DNA from: Rhodococcus ruber
GTDB lineage: Bacteria > Actinomycetota > Actinomycetes > Mycobacteriales > Mycobacteriaceae
Length of the DNA stretch: 64,000 nt
Assembly (NCBI RefSeq): GCF_027270735.1
Contig: NZ_JAPWIJ010000007.1
Coordinates: forward strand, 186,001-250,000
Reading direction: 5' to 3'
Part shown: in pieces, positions 8,196 through 19,447 of the stretch
Position numbering within the stretch: the stretch's first letter is position 1
Layout of the letters: every line of letters begins with the position of its first letter
Program-made: the position numbers and the translations under genes
The notes under the pieces: model-generated
What the model saw: the letters and a program-made list of their open reading frames with translations, nothing else
Told to the model about the DNA's origin: nothing
Database searches by the model: none

Positions 8196-8735
8196 ATGGC
8201 AAGCAACCCCGCAGTCAGAATCTCCGGGCTGCGAACGTTGATCGACCACCCCCGCACGGGCAGCTCGGAACGGGACACGGCGCAGCGCATGCTGAATCGG
8301 ATACTTCGCACGTCGCGGCCGATCACCGACGCTCGTCGACAGCACGGTTCGAGCCACGGCCGTCTCGGCCGACATTCAGGCCTCGACAGCATCGCCGAGA
8401 TGATTCGCGACGACATCACGATGGCCCGCACCGACCGTCCCTCCGCTACCGAATTCTCCGGGGTCGCCCCTGTGGATCCAGTTGCCAACGCACCCAAAGA
8501 CATTCGGATCGAAGTCGACGTAGACCACGCCTGCGAGATCGTCGTGACGATCAGCTGCATTCCAACCGATTGGGGCTGGTACCGCGACGGCGGGATCGAC
8601 GCCTACTCCCCCGCGCTTCGCGCTCTCGTCGATGAACTCGCATCGATCGTAAACAGCTTCGACCATTCCGGGGACGACATCACGAACAGATTTTTCGGTC
8701 GAGTTCGCGTCGAAGACACCATTGTGGTGTGGTGA
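8196..8735 (+). CDS. Hypothetical protein, possibly leaderless
   Basis: The predicted 179-residue product matches no family I know. The N-terminal half is basic with a helix (SERDTAQRMLNRILRTSRPI). The C-terminal half has strand-rich segments with many aromatic residues (PTDWGWYRDGGIDAY) and ends VRVEDTIVVW. The ATG at 8196 sits 6 bases after TATTCT, a plausible -10 box, so a leaderless transcript is likely; in-frame starts at 8160 and 8169 are alternatives. Codon use is normal for the window. Confidence 0.55.
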   Translation: MASNPAVRISGLRTLIDHPRTGSSERDTAQRMLNRILRTSRPITDARRQHGSSHGRLGRHSGLDSIAEMIRDDITMARTDRPSATEFSGVAPVDPVANAPKDIRIEVDVDHACEIVVTISCIPTDWGWYRDGGIDAYSPALRALVDELASIVNSFDHSGDDITNRFFGRVRVEDTIVVW

Positions 8736-8777
8736 CAATTCCGTAACTCCCGGAAATTCTGAGAGGCGACCCACCAC

Positions 8778-9440
8778 ATGACTACGCTATCCACCCGAGC
8801 TGGGGCGGCCCCGTATACGAAACTCGTCCTACGACTGTACGACCTGTGGGTGATCCGACTTTCGAACAATTACGGATGGCGTTGCAACAGAGATTATTTC
8901 GTCGATCTCTACCGTCGCAACATCGGCCACCGCCACCTGGAGGTCGGTCCTGGGTCCGGCTGGGCCCTCGCGAACATCGACCTGCCCACCGATATCGACC
9001 TCACCCTCCTCGACCTCAACGCCAACTCGCTCGATCACACGGCATCCCGATTGGATGTTCCCCTTACGCTGATCGAACACGATGTTCTGGTGCCGTTGGA
9101 CAAGAACGTCGAAAAGTTCGACTCGGTGTCGATCAATTACGTTCTCCACTGCCTCCCAGGCGACTGGTCCACCAAGGCCGGTGCCCTGACGAACCTTGCG
9201 GGGACGCTGACACCGGATGGGGTGTTGTTCGGATCGACCGTGATCGGTGTCGACCAGAGCTTCACCGTCCTCGGTACGGCGTTGATGTTCGCCTACAACA
9301 AAACCGGCGTGTTCGGAAATCGTCATGACGATCTGCCCGGCCTTCGCCGCCTGCTGTCCGAGATATTCGAGCAGGTCGAGGTGACGATGGTCGGCAATGT
9401 CGCGATCTTCGTGGCCAGGCGGCCTCGCACGCGACCGTAG
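8778..9440 (+). CDS. Class I SAM-dependent methyltransferase
   Basis: The 220-residue protein has SAM motif I as HLEVGPGSGWAL, motif II with the acidic end DLTLLDLNANSL, and a post-motif FDSVSINYVLHCLPGDW, all typical of the Rossmann methyltransferases. A ribosome-binding-like GAGAGG precedes the ATG. The substrate is not evident. Similar proteins are annotated only as class I methyltransferases. It stands alone between a hypothetical gene and the c-di-GMP gene. Confidence 0.82.
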   Translation: MTTLSTRAGAAPYTKLVLRLYDLWVIRLSNNYGWRCNRDYFVDLYRRNIGHRHLEVGPGSGWALANIDLPTDIDLTLLDLNANSLDHTASRLDVPLTLIEHDVLVPLDKNVEKFDSVSINYVLHCLPGDWSTKAGALTNLAGTLTPDGVLFGSTVIGVDQSFTVLGTALMFAYNKTGVFGNRHDDLPGLRRLLSEIFEQVEVTMVGNVAIFVARRPRTRP

Positions 9441-9578
9441 ACCCGGTCGTCGCTCGCATCCTTGTGTGTCCAGCAGGTCGTTCGGGCCCGTCGTGGCAAT
9501 CGTGCACACGCATCGCACCCTCCGAATAGCATTGACCCGGTGCCGCTCGGATTACGAGCGAGCCGGATCGGAGGACCG

Positions 9579-11774
9579 GTGAACGATCTCACGGGCGATC
9601 CGGTGAGCCTTCGGTCGTTTCTCGATCGTTTTCCCGACTTCGTTTCACTTTCCGACTTCTCGGGAAAGGTCCTGTACATCAACCCTGCCGGCCTGGATCT
9701 GATCGGATCGACGAGCCTATCCGCTGCCATGGAGTTGACTGCGCTCGAATTCCTCACCCCTGGTGGGCTCGATCTCGCGGCAGATATCGGTTTCGGTCTG
9801 CGCGCCGACGGAAAGTGGGAGGGCTACTGCGAACTACGCCATCAGGTGACCGGTGCCGAGATTCCGGTGATGGTCACCGCCTATTCGATCGATTCCGAGG
9901 ACGGTGGGCCGGATGTGGTTGTGTCCACCATTCGCCATCGACACACCACCGAACAGCGCAATGCTCGGATTGCCGCCGATGCACTCGTCGCAGGTCGGCA
10001 TGCTCGAGAGCAGAAGGCTCTTGCCGATCTCAGCAGATTCGCCGTCGCCGCAGACCGATCCGAACTGCTCACCGCCGCTACCGATACCGCCGCAACCTTG
10101 ATCGGTGTCGGAAACTCGGCGATTGCCCATCTCGAACGCCCCGACGATTCTTACCTGACCATGGACGCAGCAAGCGGTGTACTCGGTATACGGCGCGATG
10201 TTCCACCGGGGGACGGTTCGCTGATGGGTTTCGTCCTGGCGAACTCCGAGCCGGCCGTCTGCAACGACCGCACTGTCGAGACGCGCTTTCGCACCGACAC
10301 GATGGCTGCTTTCGGGCTCCGCAGCGGAGTGGGAGTTCCGATTTTCGACGTGGCCGGCGCCGCCTGGGGCGTGCTTACGATCCACAGCGTGGAGGCCCGT
10401 CTCTACCGCGACGAGGAGGTGTCGTTTCTCGGCTCCGTCGCCGGGATCGTGTCGGCGGCAATTCGAAGGATCGATCTGGAACGCCAGCTGAGACGACGCA
10501 GTACACACGATGCACTCACCGGTCTGCCGAACCGCACGCTCGCCTACGACGTCATCGACGCTGCGCTGGCCCGCGCGCGGCGACAGTTCGGGACTGTCGC
10601 CCTGCTGTTGCTCGACATCGACGATTTCAAGATCATCAACGACAGCCTGGGCCACGATTCCGGCGACAGGGCGCTGGTCAAATTCGTCGACCGACTCGCC
10701 TCGGCTGTTCGGGAGGCCGATACGGTTGCCCGCCTGGGCGGAGACGAGTTCCTGATCGTGTGTGAGGGAGTGGACAGCGTCGAGCATGCGAAAGAACTCG
10801 CGCGGCACATCTCGCGTTCGATCGCGGTGCCGTTTTCTGCCGTCGATGTTCCAATCCCCCTCAGCGCGAGTATCGGCATCGCTGTGTCCGACCGGAATTC
10901 GACGAGACAGGAGCTCATTCACCGTGCGGACCTGGCCATGTACCGCGCGAAGGACAGCGGCACGGGCGGCCATGCCGTCTTCGATCCAACCGATCTCTAC
11001 GACGCCGATCGCATCAGGTCGCTCTCGATAGATCTCAGGGCGGCCTTGAAAGCGAACGAACTCACGCTGGCTTATCAACCGCTGGTGGAGATCGCAACTC
11101 GGAAGGTCGTTGCGGTCGAGGCGCTGGCTCGCTGGAATCACCACCACCTCGGGCCGATAGAACCCAGCGAATTCGTCAGCGTCGCCGAGAGAACCGGCCT
11201 TGCAACACCATTGGGAACCTGGGCTCTTCGCACCGCGTGTGCCGCTGCGGCACGATGGCGCACGTTCTCCGACATCGTCGTTCGCGTCAACGTCAGCGCA
11301 CTCCAACTTCGAGATCCGGATTTTCCGAAAGAGGTTGCGTCCGTGTTGGCAGACACCGAACTTCCCGCTTTCGCCCTCGGTTTGGAGGTCACCGAAACCG
11401 TCTGGGTCGCGGACACCGAACGAGTCGCCGACACCGTCTCCACACTGCATTCGATGGGTGTCACTCTGCTGCTCGACGACATGGGAAAGGGACACAGTTC
11501 CATGTCCTATCTCGACCGCTATCCCATGTTCGAGAGTTTCAAGATCGACAGGTCGTACATAGCCCGGCTGCCGGCCCCACGCGCCTGCGCCATCGTCTCG
11601 GCGATCGTCGCACTCGCCCGAGCATTCGATGTCACCGTCGTCGGGGAAGGGGTCGAGACCGTGGAACAACTGGAAGCATTGGCCGCTGCCGGATGCGATT
11701 TCGCCCAAGGGTTCCTGTTGGGACGACCGGTCGATGCCGACGCGATCGCAGATTTGCTGCTCACCGAACCATGA
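9579..11774 (+). CDS. PAS-GAF-GGDEF-EAL cyclic-di-GMP signalling protein
   Basis: The 731-residue protein has a PAS domain at about residues 10-130, a GAF domain at about 160-305, GGDEF at about 310-475 and EAL at about 490-730. The diguanylate cyclase signature GGDEF is intact (RLGGDEFLIV), and the phosphodiesterase signature EALARW is present with downstream conserved acidic residues (LLDDMGKG). It may therefore both make and break c-di-GMP under PAS/GAF sensing. No signal peptide or membrane helix is seen, so it is cytosolic. The GTG at 9579 is chosen because GGAGGA precedes it. Confidence 0.9.
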   Translation: MNDLTGDPVSLRSFLDRFPDFVSLSDFSGKVLYINPAGLDLIGSTSLSAAMELTALEFLTPGGLDLAADIGFGLRADGKWEGYCELRHQVTGAEIPVMVTAYSIDSEDGGPDVVVSTIRHRHTTEQRNARIAADALVAGRHAREQKALADLSRFAVAADRSELLTAATDTAATLIGVGNSAIAHLERPDDSYLTMDAASGVLGIRRDVPPGDGSLMGFVLANSEPAVCNDRTVETRFRTDTMAAFGLRSGVGVPIFDVAGAAWGVLTIHSVEARLYRDEEVSFLGSVAGIVSAAIRRIDLERQLRRRSTHDALTGLPNRTLAYDVIDAALARARRQFGTVALLLLDIDDFKIINDSLGHDSGDRALVKFVDRLASAVREADTVARLGGDEFLIVCEGVDSVEHAKELARHISRSIAVPFSAVDVPIPLSASIGIAVSDRNSTRQELIHRADLAMYRAKDSGTGGHAVFDPTDLYDADRIRSLSIDLRAALKANELTLAYQPLVEIATRKVVAVEALARWNHHHLGPIEPSEFVSVAERTGLATPLGTWALRTACAAAARWRTFSDIVVRVNVSALQLRDPDFPKEVASVLADTELPAFALGLEVTETVWVADTERVADTVSTLHSMGVTLLLDDMGKGHSSMSYLDRYPMFESFKIDRSYIARLPAPRACAIVSAIVALARAFDVTVVGEGVETVEQLEALAAAGCDFAQGFLLGRPVDADAIADLLLTEP

Positions 11775-11882
11775 GCGGCGAGCAGCGACCACGTTCGTGA
11801 TAGCGTGCCGAAGCAGAGCTACTCGCATAGCCACCCCAGCTGCAGCAGGCACCCGCGTCGCCTCCGCCAGCGCTCGACGGGC

Positions 11883-11922
11883 AAGGTCTTTCACGGATCT
11901 GCGATCGAAGACCTTTTTGTTT
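11883..11922 (+). terminator. Probable intrinsic terminator
   Basis: AAGGTCTT (11883-11890) pairs exactly with AAGACCTT (11908-11915) and is followed by TTTTTGTTTG. The 17-nt loop could fold further on GATC..GATC. It lies about 110 bp after the c-di-GMP gene and before the small hypothetical gene. Confidence 0.5.
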
Positions 11923-11999
11923 GTTGCCGCACGCCGTGTCCTCGACCTCCGACCGGTGCAGTGGTGCCGCGGGGCCGCTGCACAGAATTCGGAACTACG

Positions 12000-12416
12000 A
12001 TGACCAAGAACCACTCCGAGAAGCGCGCAGCACGGGCATACGCACAATTGCATTCACTCCCCTATCGTCAGGCTCTGACGTCGATGAGAGGCGCCCGCGC
12101 CGATCGCGCATCGTTGTCGCCCTTCGCTCAGCGCCTGCTGATCGAGGCTGTGGAGGGGTGCGGAATCCGCCACTGGGCGCGTGTCGAGGAATGGGACGGC
12201 GTCGCTCGGGCGGCGATAACCGACCTCGGCGGCGAGCGGTTCGTACTCACTGTCGACAGCGTGCTGATCGTGCTGCGTGAACACCTCGACAACAATCCGA
12301 CGCTGCAGCCGAACGACATCGACAGCTACTTCGCCGACGAGACCGTGCAGTCCATTCTGTTCGGCGGCATCATCTACCGACTCGAACTGCATCGCGGCAG
12401 GGGCCTCGTGGCGTGA
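12000..12416 (+). CDS. Hypothetical protein, 138 residues
   Basis: I do not recognise this family. The protein is mixed alpha/beta, begins with a basic helix (SEKRAARAYAQLHSLPYRQAL), has a strand-rich centre (GERFVLTVDSVLIVLREHL), and ends LELHRGRGLVA. The N-terminal YRQAL motif recalls the start of small actinobacterial proteins found near mobile or regulatory genes. The ATG at 12000 follows the terminator-like hairpin and has no clear ribosome-binding site. The 249-bp gap that follows holds the RAE element. Confidence 0.55.
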   Translation: MTKNHSEKRAARAYAQLHSLPYRQALTSMRGARADRASLSPFAQRLLIEAVEGCGIRHWARVEEWDGVARAAITDLGGERFVLTVDSVLIVLREHLDNNPTLQPNDIDSYFADETVQSILFGGIIYRLELHRGRGLVA

Positions 12417-12631
12417 TACTGAAATCGCATCAGTTGTCTCGCAGTCTGTTTCGACAGACAGTCGCTACAGACGACGAGTAGTTCTGGATTTCCGCGCGAG
12501 TTGAACTGTGTCACCGGCAAGCGGGCCGGTTCCGGCGAGGGGAGAGATACACGAAGTAGCACCGACGTGCGGACAGATGGGATCGCAAAGCGACGACCAC
12601 CTCATTCCACTTTCAATGTATAGCGCACCCC

Positions 12632-12651
12632 GGGGCTTGCGGCAAGACCCC
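12632..12651 (+). promoter_or_regulatory. Rifamycin-associated element (RAE) upstream of helR
   Basis: The 20-bp inverted repeat GGGGCTTGCGGCAAGACCCC ends 14 bp before the helR start. It matches the RAE found ahead of rifamycin-inactivating enzymes and helR genes in actinobacteria, where it is needed for rifamycin induction. An A/T-rich patch (TTTCAATGTATAG, 12611-12623) just upstream is the best candidate for a -10 region, which would place the RAE in the leader or near the transcription start. The match is by eye to the known consensus. Confidence 0.85.
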
Positions 12652-12665
12652 GCACAGGGCTCAGA

Positions 12666-14882
12666 ATGGCTCGCTACAGCCAAGAAGAAGTCGATCGGAG
12701 TTCTGTGATTCCTGGGCACCCACGCGTCTTCCACCTGCCCGACAATCTTTCTCGCAAACGCGATCCGGAGTTGATCGGCACTGATCAGCAACACTTTTCA
12801 GCAATTCAGTCGAGTATCGAGACGGCGCGATCCGACACCGCGGATCGCCTGAACACCATCCAGAAGTCGTCGGGCCGGATGGGCCAGGAGGTAATGGAGC
12901 GGGACTTCGAGATCCATCGACTGAACGGACGCCTTCGTTCCCTCCGTCGCTACGGCATCGATCTGTGCCTGGGTCGAATGGTCCCCACCGGCTCGGACGA
13001 ACCGGTCTACATCGGGCGTCTCGGACTGCTGGGGAACTCGGGCGAGCAACTTCTGGTGGACTGGCGCTCCCCCACTGCCGAGCCCTTTTTCGGTGCTACC
13101 CACGCGAACCCCATGGGGCTCGGGAGTCGCCGACGCTATCGCTGGACGAACGGCCTCATCACTGACTACTGGGACGAGGTCTTCGACTCGACGGGGCTCG
13201 ACTCCGATACGGCACTCGACGACCAGTCGGCATTCATCGCGAGCTTGGGTACCGAACGTTCAGCGCGCATGCGGGACGTACTGGGCACAGTACAAGCAGA
13301 TCAGGACGCGATCATCCGAGCAGATGCGCGCGGAGCTCTCGTCGTCGACGGTGGTCCGGGTACCGGGAAAACGGTTGTCGCTCTTCACCGTACTGCCTGG
13401 CTTCTGTACACGGACTCACGCATCGGACACAACCGAGGCGGAGTACTGTTCGTGGGCCCGCACGAGCCGTACCTCGCTTACGTCTCCGACGTCCTGCCGA
13501 GTCTCGGCGAAGACGGCGTACACACCTGCACCCTCCGGGACCTCGTGGCAGAAGGAACCGACGCAACAGAGGAGGCCGATCCTGCTGTGGCGCAACTGAA
13601 GTCCACTCTCCGCACGATCGACGCGATCGACGCGGCCGTCGCGTTCTACGAGCAACCGCCCAACCGGAACATGATCGTGGAAACAGAATGGGCCGACCTG
13701 AGACTCACCCCGGACGATTGGATCGAAGCGTTCGGGGCAGCCGAGCCCGGTACTCCGCACAACGAGGCTCGTGAACAGATCTGGGACCTACTCCTCTCGA
13801 TTCTCGTGGAGCGATACGACGGCGACGAATCCACCCGAGAAGTACGACAGTCTCTGCAGCGCAACGAGCATCTACGGCGGACGCTCGAAAGTTCCTGGAC
13901 TATCGTCGAGGCCGCCGACGTCGTCGCCGACCTATGGAGCGTGCCGGCGTATCTCCGTCGATGTGCACCCTGGCTGAGTGCTGAGCAGGTGCGCACGCTG
14001 CAACGAACCGATCCGACGCATTGGACACTGGCCGATCTACCTCTGCTCGATGCAGCGCGTATGCGGCTCGGTGATCCCGAGCACGCGCGGCGCACCCAAC
14101 GCCGAGAGGCGGCTTCGGCGGTCGAGCGGACACGGATGGATCGCGTCGTCGACGAACTCATGGCTGCCGACGACGACGAGATGATGGCTGCGCAGTTGCG
14201 GCAGGATGGGATCCGCGATGCGCTCGTTGACTCGGCGGGCTTCGAGGAGATCCCGTCGGATCCAATGGTGGGGCCGTTCGCACACGTCGTCGTCGACGAG
14301 GCGCAGGAGTTGACCGACGCCCAGTGGCAGATGGTCCTGCGCCGGTGCCCGTCGGGCAGCATCACCATCGTCGGAGACCGCGCGCAGGCGCGGCAGGGAT
14401 TCGCAGAGTCCTGGCGCGAACGGCTTGGAAGAGTGGGTATCGAGCGGGTCGACATTGCCACCCTCGGCGTCAACTACCGCACACCACGAGAAGTCATGGC
14501 GGTGGCCGAGCCGGTGATCCGAGCGGTGTTGCCGGACGCCAACGTCCCGGTATCGATTCGCAGCAGTGGAGTGCCTGTCGAGTACGGCAACTCAGCAGAT
14601 CTGTTGTCGATCCTGGAAAGGTGGATGGAGTCGAACGCCAGCGGAATCGGCTGCGTCATAGGTGATCCTGCGTTCTCGGGATCGGAACGCGTACGCTCAC
14701 TGACGCCACAACTGACGAAGGGACTCGAATTCGACTTGGTCGTCCTCGTCGACCCGGAGTCGTTCGGGTCCGGAATCGCCGGTGCTGTCGACCGTTACGT
14801 GGCAATGACGCGAGCTACGGGGCGGCTGGCAATTCTGACCTCTCAGCTCGAGGCCGGGTTCAGTACGTCCAGTACCGCGTGA
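12666..14882 (+). CDS. helR: HelR-type RNA polymerase-associated ATPase (HelD family)
   Basis: The 738-residue protein has a coiled-coil N-terminus (about residues 35-95) typical of HelD/HelR, which inserts into the RNA polymerase secondary channel. The SF1 helicase core follows: Walker A GGPGTGKT near residue 230, Walker B/motif II HVVVDEAQEL near 540, motif IV-like NYRTPREVM, motif V KGLEFDLVVL and motif VI YVAMTRATG. Family members release RNA polymerase from DNA, and HelR displaces bound rifamycin and gives resistance. The perfect RAE upstream supports HelR rather than plain HelD. Its last 40 bp overlap the convergent LysR gene. Confidence 0.88.
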   Translation: MARYSQEEVDRSSVIPGHPRVFHLPDNLSRKRDPELIGTDQQHFSAIQSSIETARSDTADRLNTIQKSSGRMGQEVMERDFEIHRLNGRLRSLRRYGIDLCLGRMVPTGSDEPVYIGRLGLLGNSGEQLLVDWRSPTAEPFFGATHANPMGLGSRRRYRWTNGLITDYWDEVFDSTGLDSDTALDDQSAFIASLGTERSARMRDVLGTVQADQDAIIRADARGALVVDGGPGTGKTVVALHRTAWLLYTDSRIGHNRGGVLFVGPHEPYLAYVSDVLPSLGEDGVHTCTLRDLVAEGTDATEEADPAVAQLKSTLRTIDAIDAAVAFYEQPPNRNMIVETEWADLRLTPDDWIEAFGAAEPGTPHNEAREQIWDLLLSILVERYDGDESTREVRQSLQRNEHLRRTLESSWTIVEAADVVADLWSVPAYLRRCAPWLSAEQVRTLQRTDPTHWTLADLPLLDAARMRLGDPEHARRTQRREAASAVERTRMDRVVDELMAADDDEMMAAQLRQDGIRDALVDSAGFEEIPSDPMVGPFAHVVVDEAQELTDAQWQMVLRRCPSGSITIVGDRAQARQGFAESWRERLGRVGIERVDIATLGVNYRTPREVMAVAEPVIRAVLPDANVPVSIRSSGVPVEYGNSADLLSILERWMESNASGIGCVIGDPAFSGSERVRSLTPQLTKGLEFDLVVLVDPESFGSGIAGAVDRYVAMTRATGRLAILTSQLEAGFSTSSTA

Positions 14883-15742
14883 ATCGCCGGGCTCGCATTC
14901 GCACTGTGCCTCCATGCCGCGTACACCTCGCGCGTGGGAGTCCGTGCCGGTGACACTGCAATCAGACCGTCGCCCAGGACCGGCCGTGCGAGACGAGGAA
15001 CGAGCGCAAGAACGTCGTCCCCTTCGACCAGTGCGAGCTGGGTCGAAAAATCATCGACGAGATGGCGGACGACCACGTCCGTGGGTGTGTCGGCGAACAG
15101 CCGACGGAACCACTGATGGCACACCGTTCCCGCCGGGCTGGTCACCCACGGATAGCGGGCGAGGTCGGAATGGGTCAGCGCGGACTTACGTCCGGCGAGT
15201 GGATGGGTACGTTTCATGATCACGTCGCCCCGGTCGGTATGGATCGGACGCCGGACGATCGAGGGCGGCGCCGCCGCAGGTACACCGTCGGCGTCGTGCA
15301 CCAGCGCCAAGTCGGCGGTACCCGCGTGGACGCTGTGCAGGGCGCGATCGGGATCTTCCTCGCTGATGTGGACGGTCAGATCGGGATACCGCTGGTGCAG
15401 TCGGCTCAGCGCAGGTGCCACCAGACCGCGAAGGGCGGTCGAGAAGCCGACGAGGCGGACGACTCCACGAGCGACGCCTTCGTCCGCGGAGCGTGCCGAC
15501 TCGACGCAGCGTTCGAGGGCCTGAAACACCTCGCCCGCCGATTCGACCACCGCCCGACCCGCTGGGGTGAGTACGACGCCTCGGCCGGCCTGCGCCAGAA
15601 CCGGCGTCCCGATCTGCCGTTCGAGTCGTTTGATCTGCTGGGAAATTGCGGACGAGGTGTACCCGAGCTCGTCGGCCGCCCTGGCCAGGGTGCCGAGGGC
15701 AGCCACCGCCCGCAGAGCGTGCAGCGCACTCACATCGATCAT
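14843..15742 (-). CDS. LysR family transcriptional regulator
   Basis: The 299-residue LTTR has the N-terminal winged helix (LRAVAALGTLARAADELGYT, SAISQQIKRLERQIG) and a two-lobed periplasmic-binding-like effector domain from about residue 90. It is transcribed divergently from the dapA-like gene, with 72 bp between starts, so that gene is its most likely target. The effector is unknown. The gene's 3' end overlaps helR by 40 bp in opposite orientation. Confidence 0.9.
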   Translation of the reverse strand: MIDVSALHALRAVAALGTLARAADELGYTSSAISQQIKRLERQIGTPVLAQAGRGVVLTPAGRAVVESAGEVFQALERCVESARSADEGVARGVVRLVGFSTALRGLVAPALSRLHQRYPDLTVHISEEDPDRALHSVHAGTADLALVHDADGVPAAAPPSIVRRPIHTDRGDVIMKRTHPLAGRKSALTHSDLARYPWVTSPAGTVCHQWFRRLFADTPTDVVVRHLVDDFSTQLALVEGDDVLALVPRLARPVLGDGLIAVSPARTPTREVYAAWRHSANASPAIHAVLDVLNPASS

Positions 15743-15814
15743 GAAGCAACACTACGCAATAATGTCGATAATGCATCGCTGGACCGGCGGTTTCGTGCGG
15801 TCCACACTTACGAG

Positions 15815-16759
15815 GTGACCATCACCGCACCTCCGGCCTCGTCGGTATTCGGAACCAACCTCGTCGCCATGACGACCCCTATGCACCGCACCGGGGCATT
15901 GCACCGGCACGGTGTGGATGCCCTGCTCACACATCTGCTGTCGACCGGATGCGATGGCGTCGTCGTCGCCGGCACCACTGGCGAAGCACCGACACTGACC
16001 TCCCACGAGATCTCGGAGCTGGTCACCCAGACTCGAGACCACTCGAACCATGCCTTCAGGGTGATCGCAGGAGTCGGTACCAACGACACGGCGGCGGGAA
16101 TGGACATGGCTCGGTCCGCTGCAGCGGCCGGCGCCGATGCACTACTGATCAGTGCTCCCCACTATTCGCGCCCTACCCAGGCAGGCATCGCGGCTCACAT
16201 CGTCGACATCGCCGGAGCCGGTGGGCTTCCCGTCATGGTGTACGACGTCCCGGCGCGCACGGGCGTCGCCATCGAGGGGTCGACGTTGATCGAACTGTCC
16301 CGGCATCCCTCGATCAGGGCCGTCAAAGACGCAAAGGGTGACCTGTACGAGGCCATGACCGTCATGGCCGCGACGGAGCTTGCGTACTACTGCGGAATCG
16401 ACGAGCTTGCCTTGCCCTATCTCTGCTGTGGCGCAACAGGATTGGTCAGCGTTACCGGCAACGTCGTGGCCGACCGGTACGCCGAGATGATCGAAGCCGT
16501 GCGGACCGGCGACCTGGAGCGGGCAAACGCAGTACAGCGGTCACTGTTGCCGCTGACCGACGCCGTCATGCGCACGACGCAGGGCGCCATCATGGCCAAG
16601 GCGGCACTGGTCAGGATCGGTGTGCTGTCCGACGCAACCGTTCGCCGTCCACTCCTCGAGTCATCTGCAACCGACCTGAGGCGACTGGACGAGGCACTGT
16701 GCGCCACCGGAATCGATCAGGAATCGAGAAGCGTGGGCGTCCCGGTGCGACTAGCCTGA
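15815..16759 (+). CDS. DapA-family aldolase/synthase (dihydrodipicolinate synthase paralogue)
   Basis: The 314-residue TIM-barrel protein has the family signature GTTGEAPTL, the catalytic tyrosine in VMVYDVPARTG, and the Schiff-base lysine in RAVKDAKGD. These residues fit 4-hydroxy-tetrahydrodipicolinate synthase, which condenses pyruvate with aspartate semialdehyde for lysine and peptidoglycan. Because it sits with its own LysR regulator and not with other lysine genes, it could be a second DapA or a related pyruvate-dependent lyase. The GTG at 15815 follows CGAG and leaves room for the divergent promoter. Confidence 0.8.
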   Translation: MTITAPPASSVFGTNLVAMTTPMHRTGALHRHGVDALLTHLLSTGCDGVVVAGTTGEAPTLTSHEISELVTQTRDHSNHAFRVIAGVGTNDTAAGMDMARSAAAAGADALLISAPHYSRPTQAGIAAHIVDIAGAGGLPVMVYDVPARTGVAIEGSTLIELSRHPSIRAVKDAKGDLYEAMTVMAATELAYYCGIDELALPYLCCGATGLVSVTGNVVADRYAEMIEAVRTGDLERANAVQRSLLPLTDAVMRTTQGAIMAKAALVRIGVLSDATVRRPLLESSATDLRRLDEALCATGIDQESRSVGVPVRLA

Positions 16760-16765
16760 CTGCTC

Positions 16766-19150
<2,385 letters not shown>

Positions 19151-19155
19151 CGTAT

Positions 19156-19428
19156 ACGCAGGAGGAGCTGACTGCGGTCGAGGCCGGGCATGTCCTGATC
19201 GCAGGCGCACAGACCGATTTCTGCGTGCGATCCACCCTTCACGGCGCTCTGGTGCGCGGATACGACGTGACGCTGGTGAGCGACGCGCACACGACGGAAG
19301 ATCTGACGAAATGGGGAGCTCCCCTGCCCGAGCAGGTCATTGCACACGCCAACCTGTACTGGGACAACCAGACCGCGCCCGGACGCACCGCGGCGGCAGT
19401 GGCGACGGAAGATATCGCCTTCACCTGA
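19156..19428 (+). pseudogene. Fragment of an isochorismatase-like cysteine hydrolase
   Basis: The reading frame contains a clean C-terminal half of an isochorismatase-fold hydrolase: GAQTDFCVRSTLHGAL with the nucleophilic cysteine, YDVTLVSDAHTTED, and PEQVIAHANLYW. The N-terminal half with the catalytic Asp and Lys is missing, and no start codon with a ribosome-binding site precedes the conserved part. It begins within a few bases of the uvrA-like stop, so an old deletion probably joined the two genes. It is unlikely to make an active enzyme. Confidence 0.75.
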
Positions 19429-19447
19429 CCGATACCCTGAACCTTCC

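Noticed and set aside
9834..12053. Very long minus-strand open frame opposite the c-di-GMP gene
   Set aside because: It is the antisense shadow of a high-GC gene whose plus-strand product has complete PAS, GAF, GGDEF and EAL motifs.
12632..12651. Reading the RAE as a simple terminator
   Set aside because: It has no T-run, sits 14 bp before a start codon, and matches a known rifamycin-response element.
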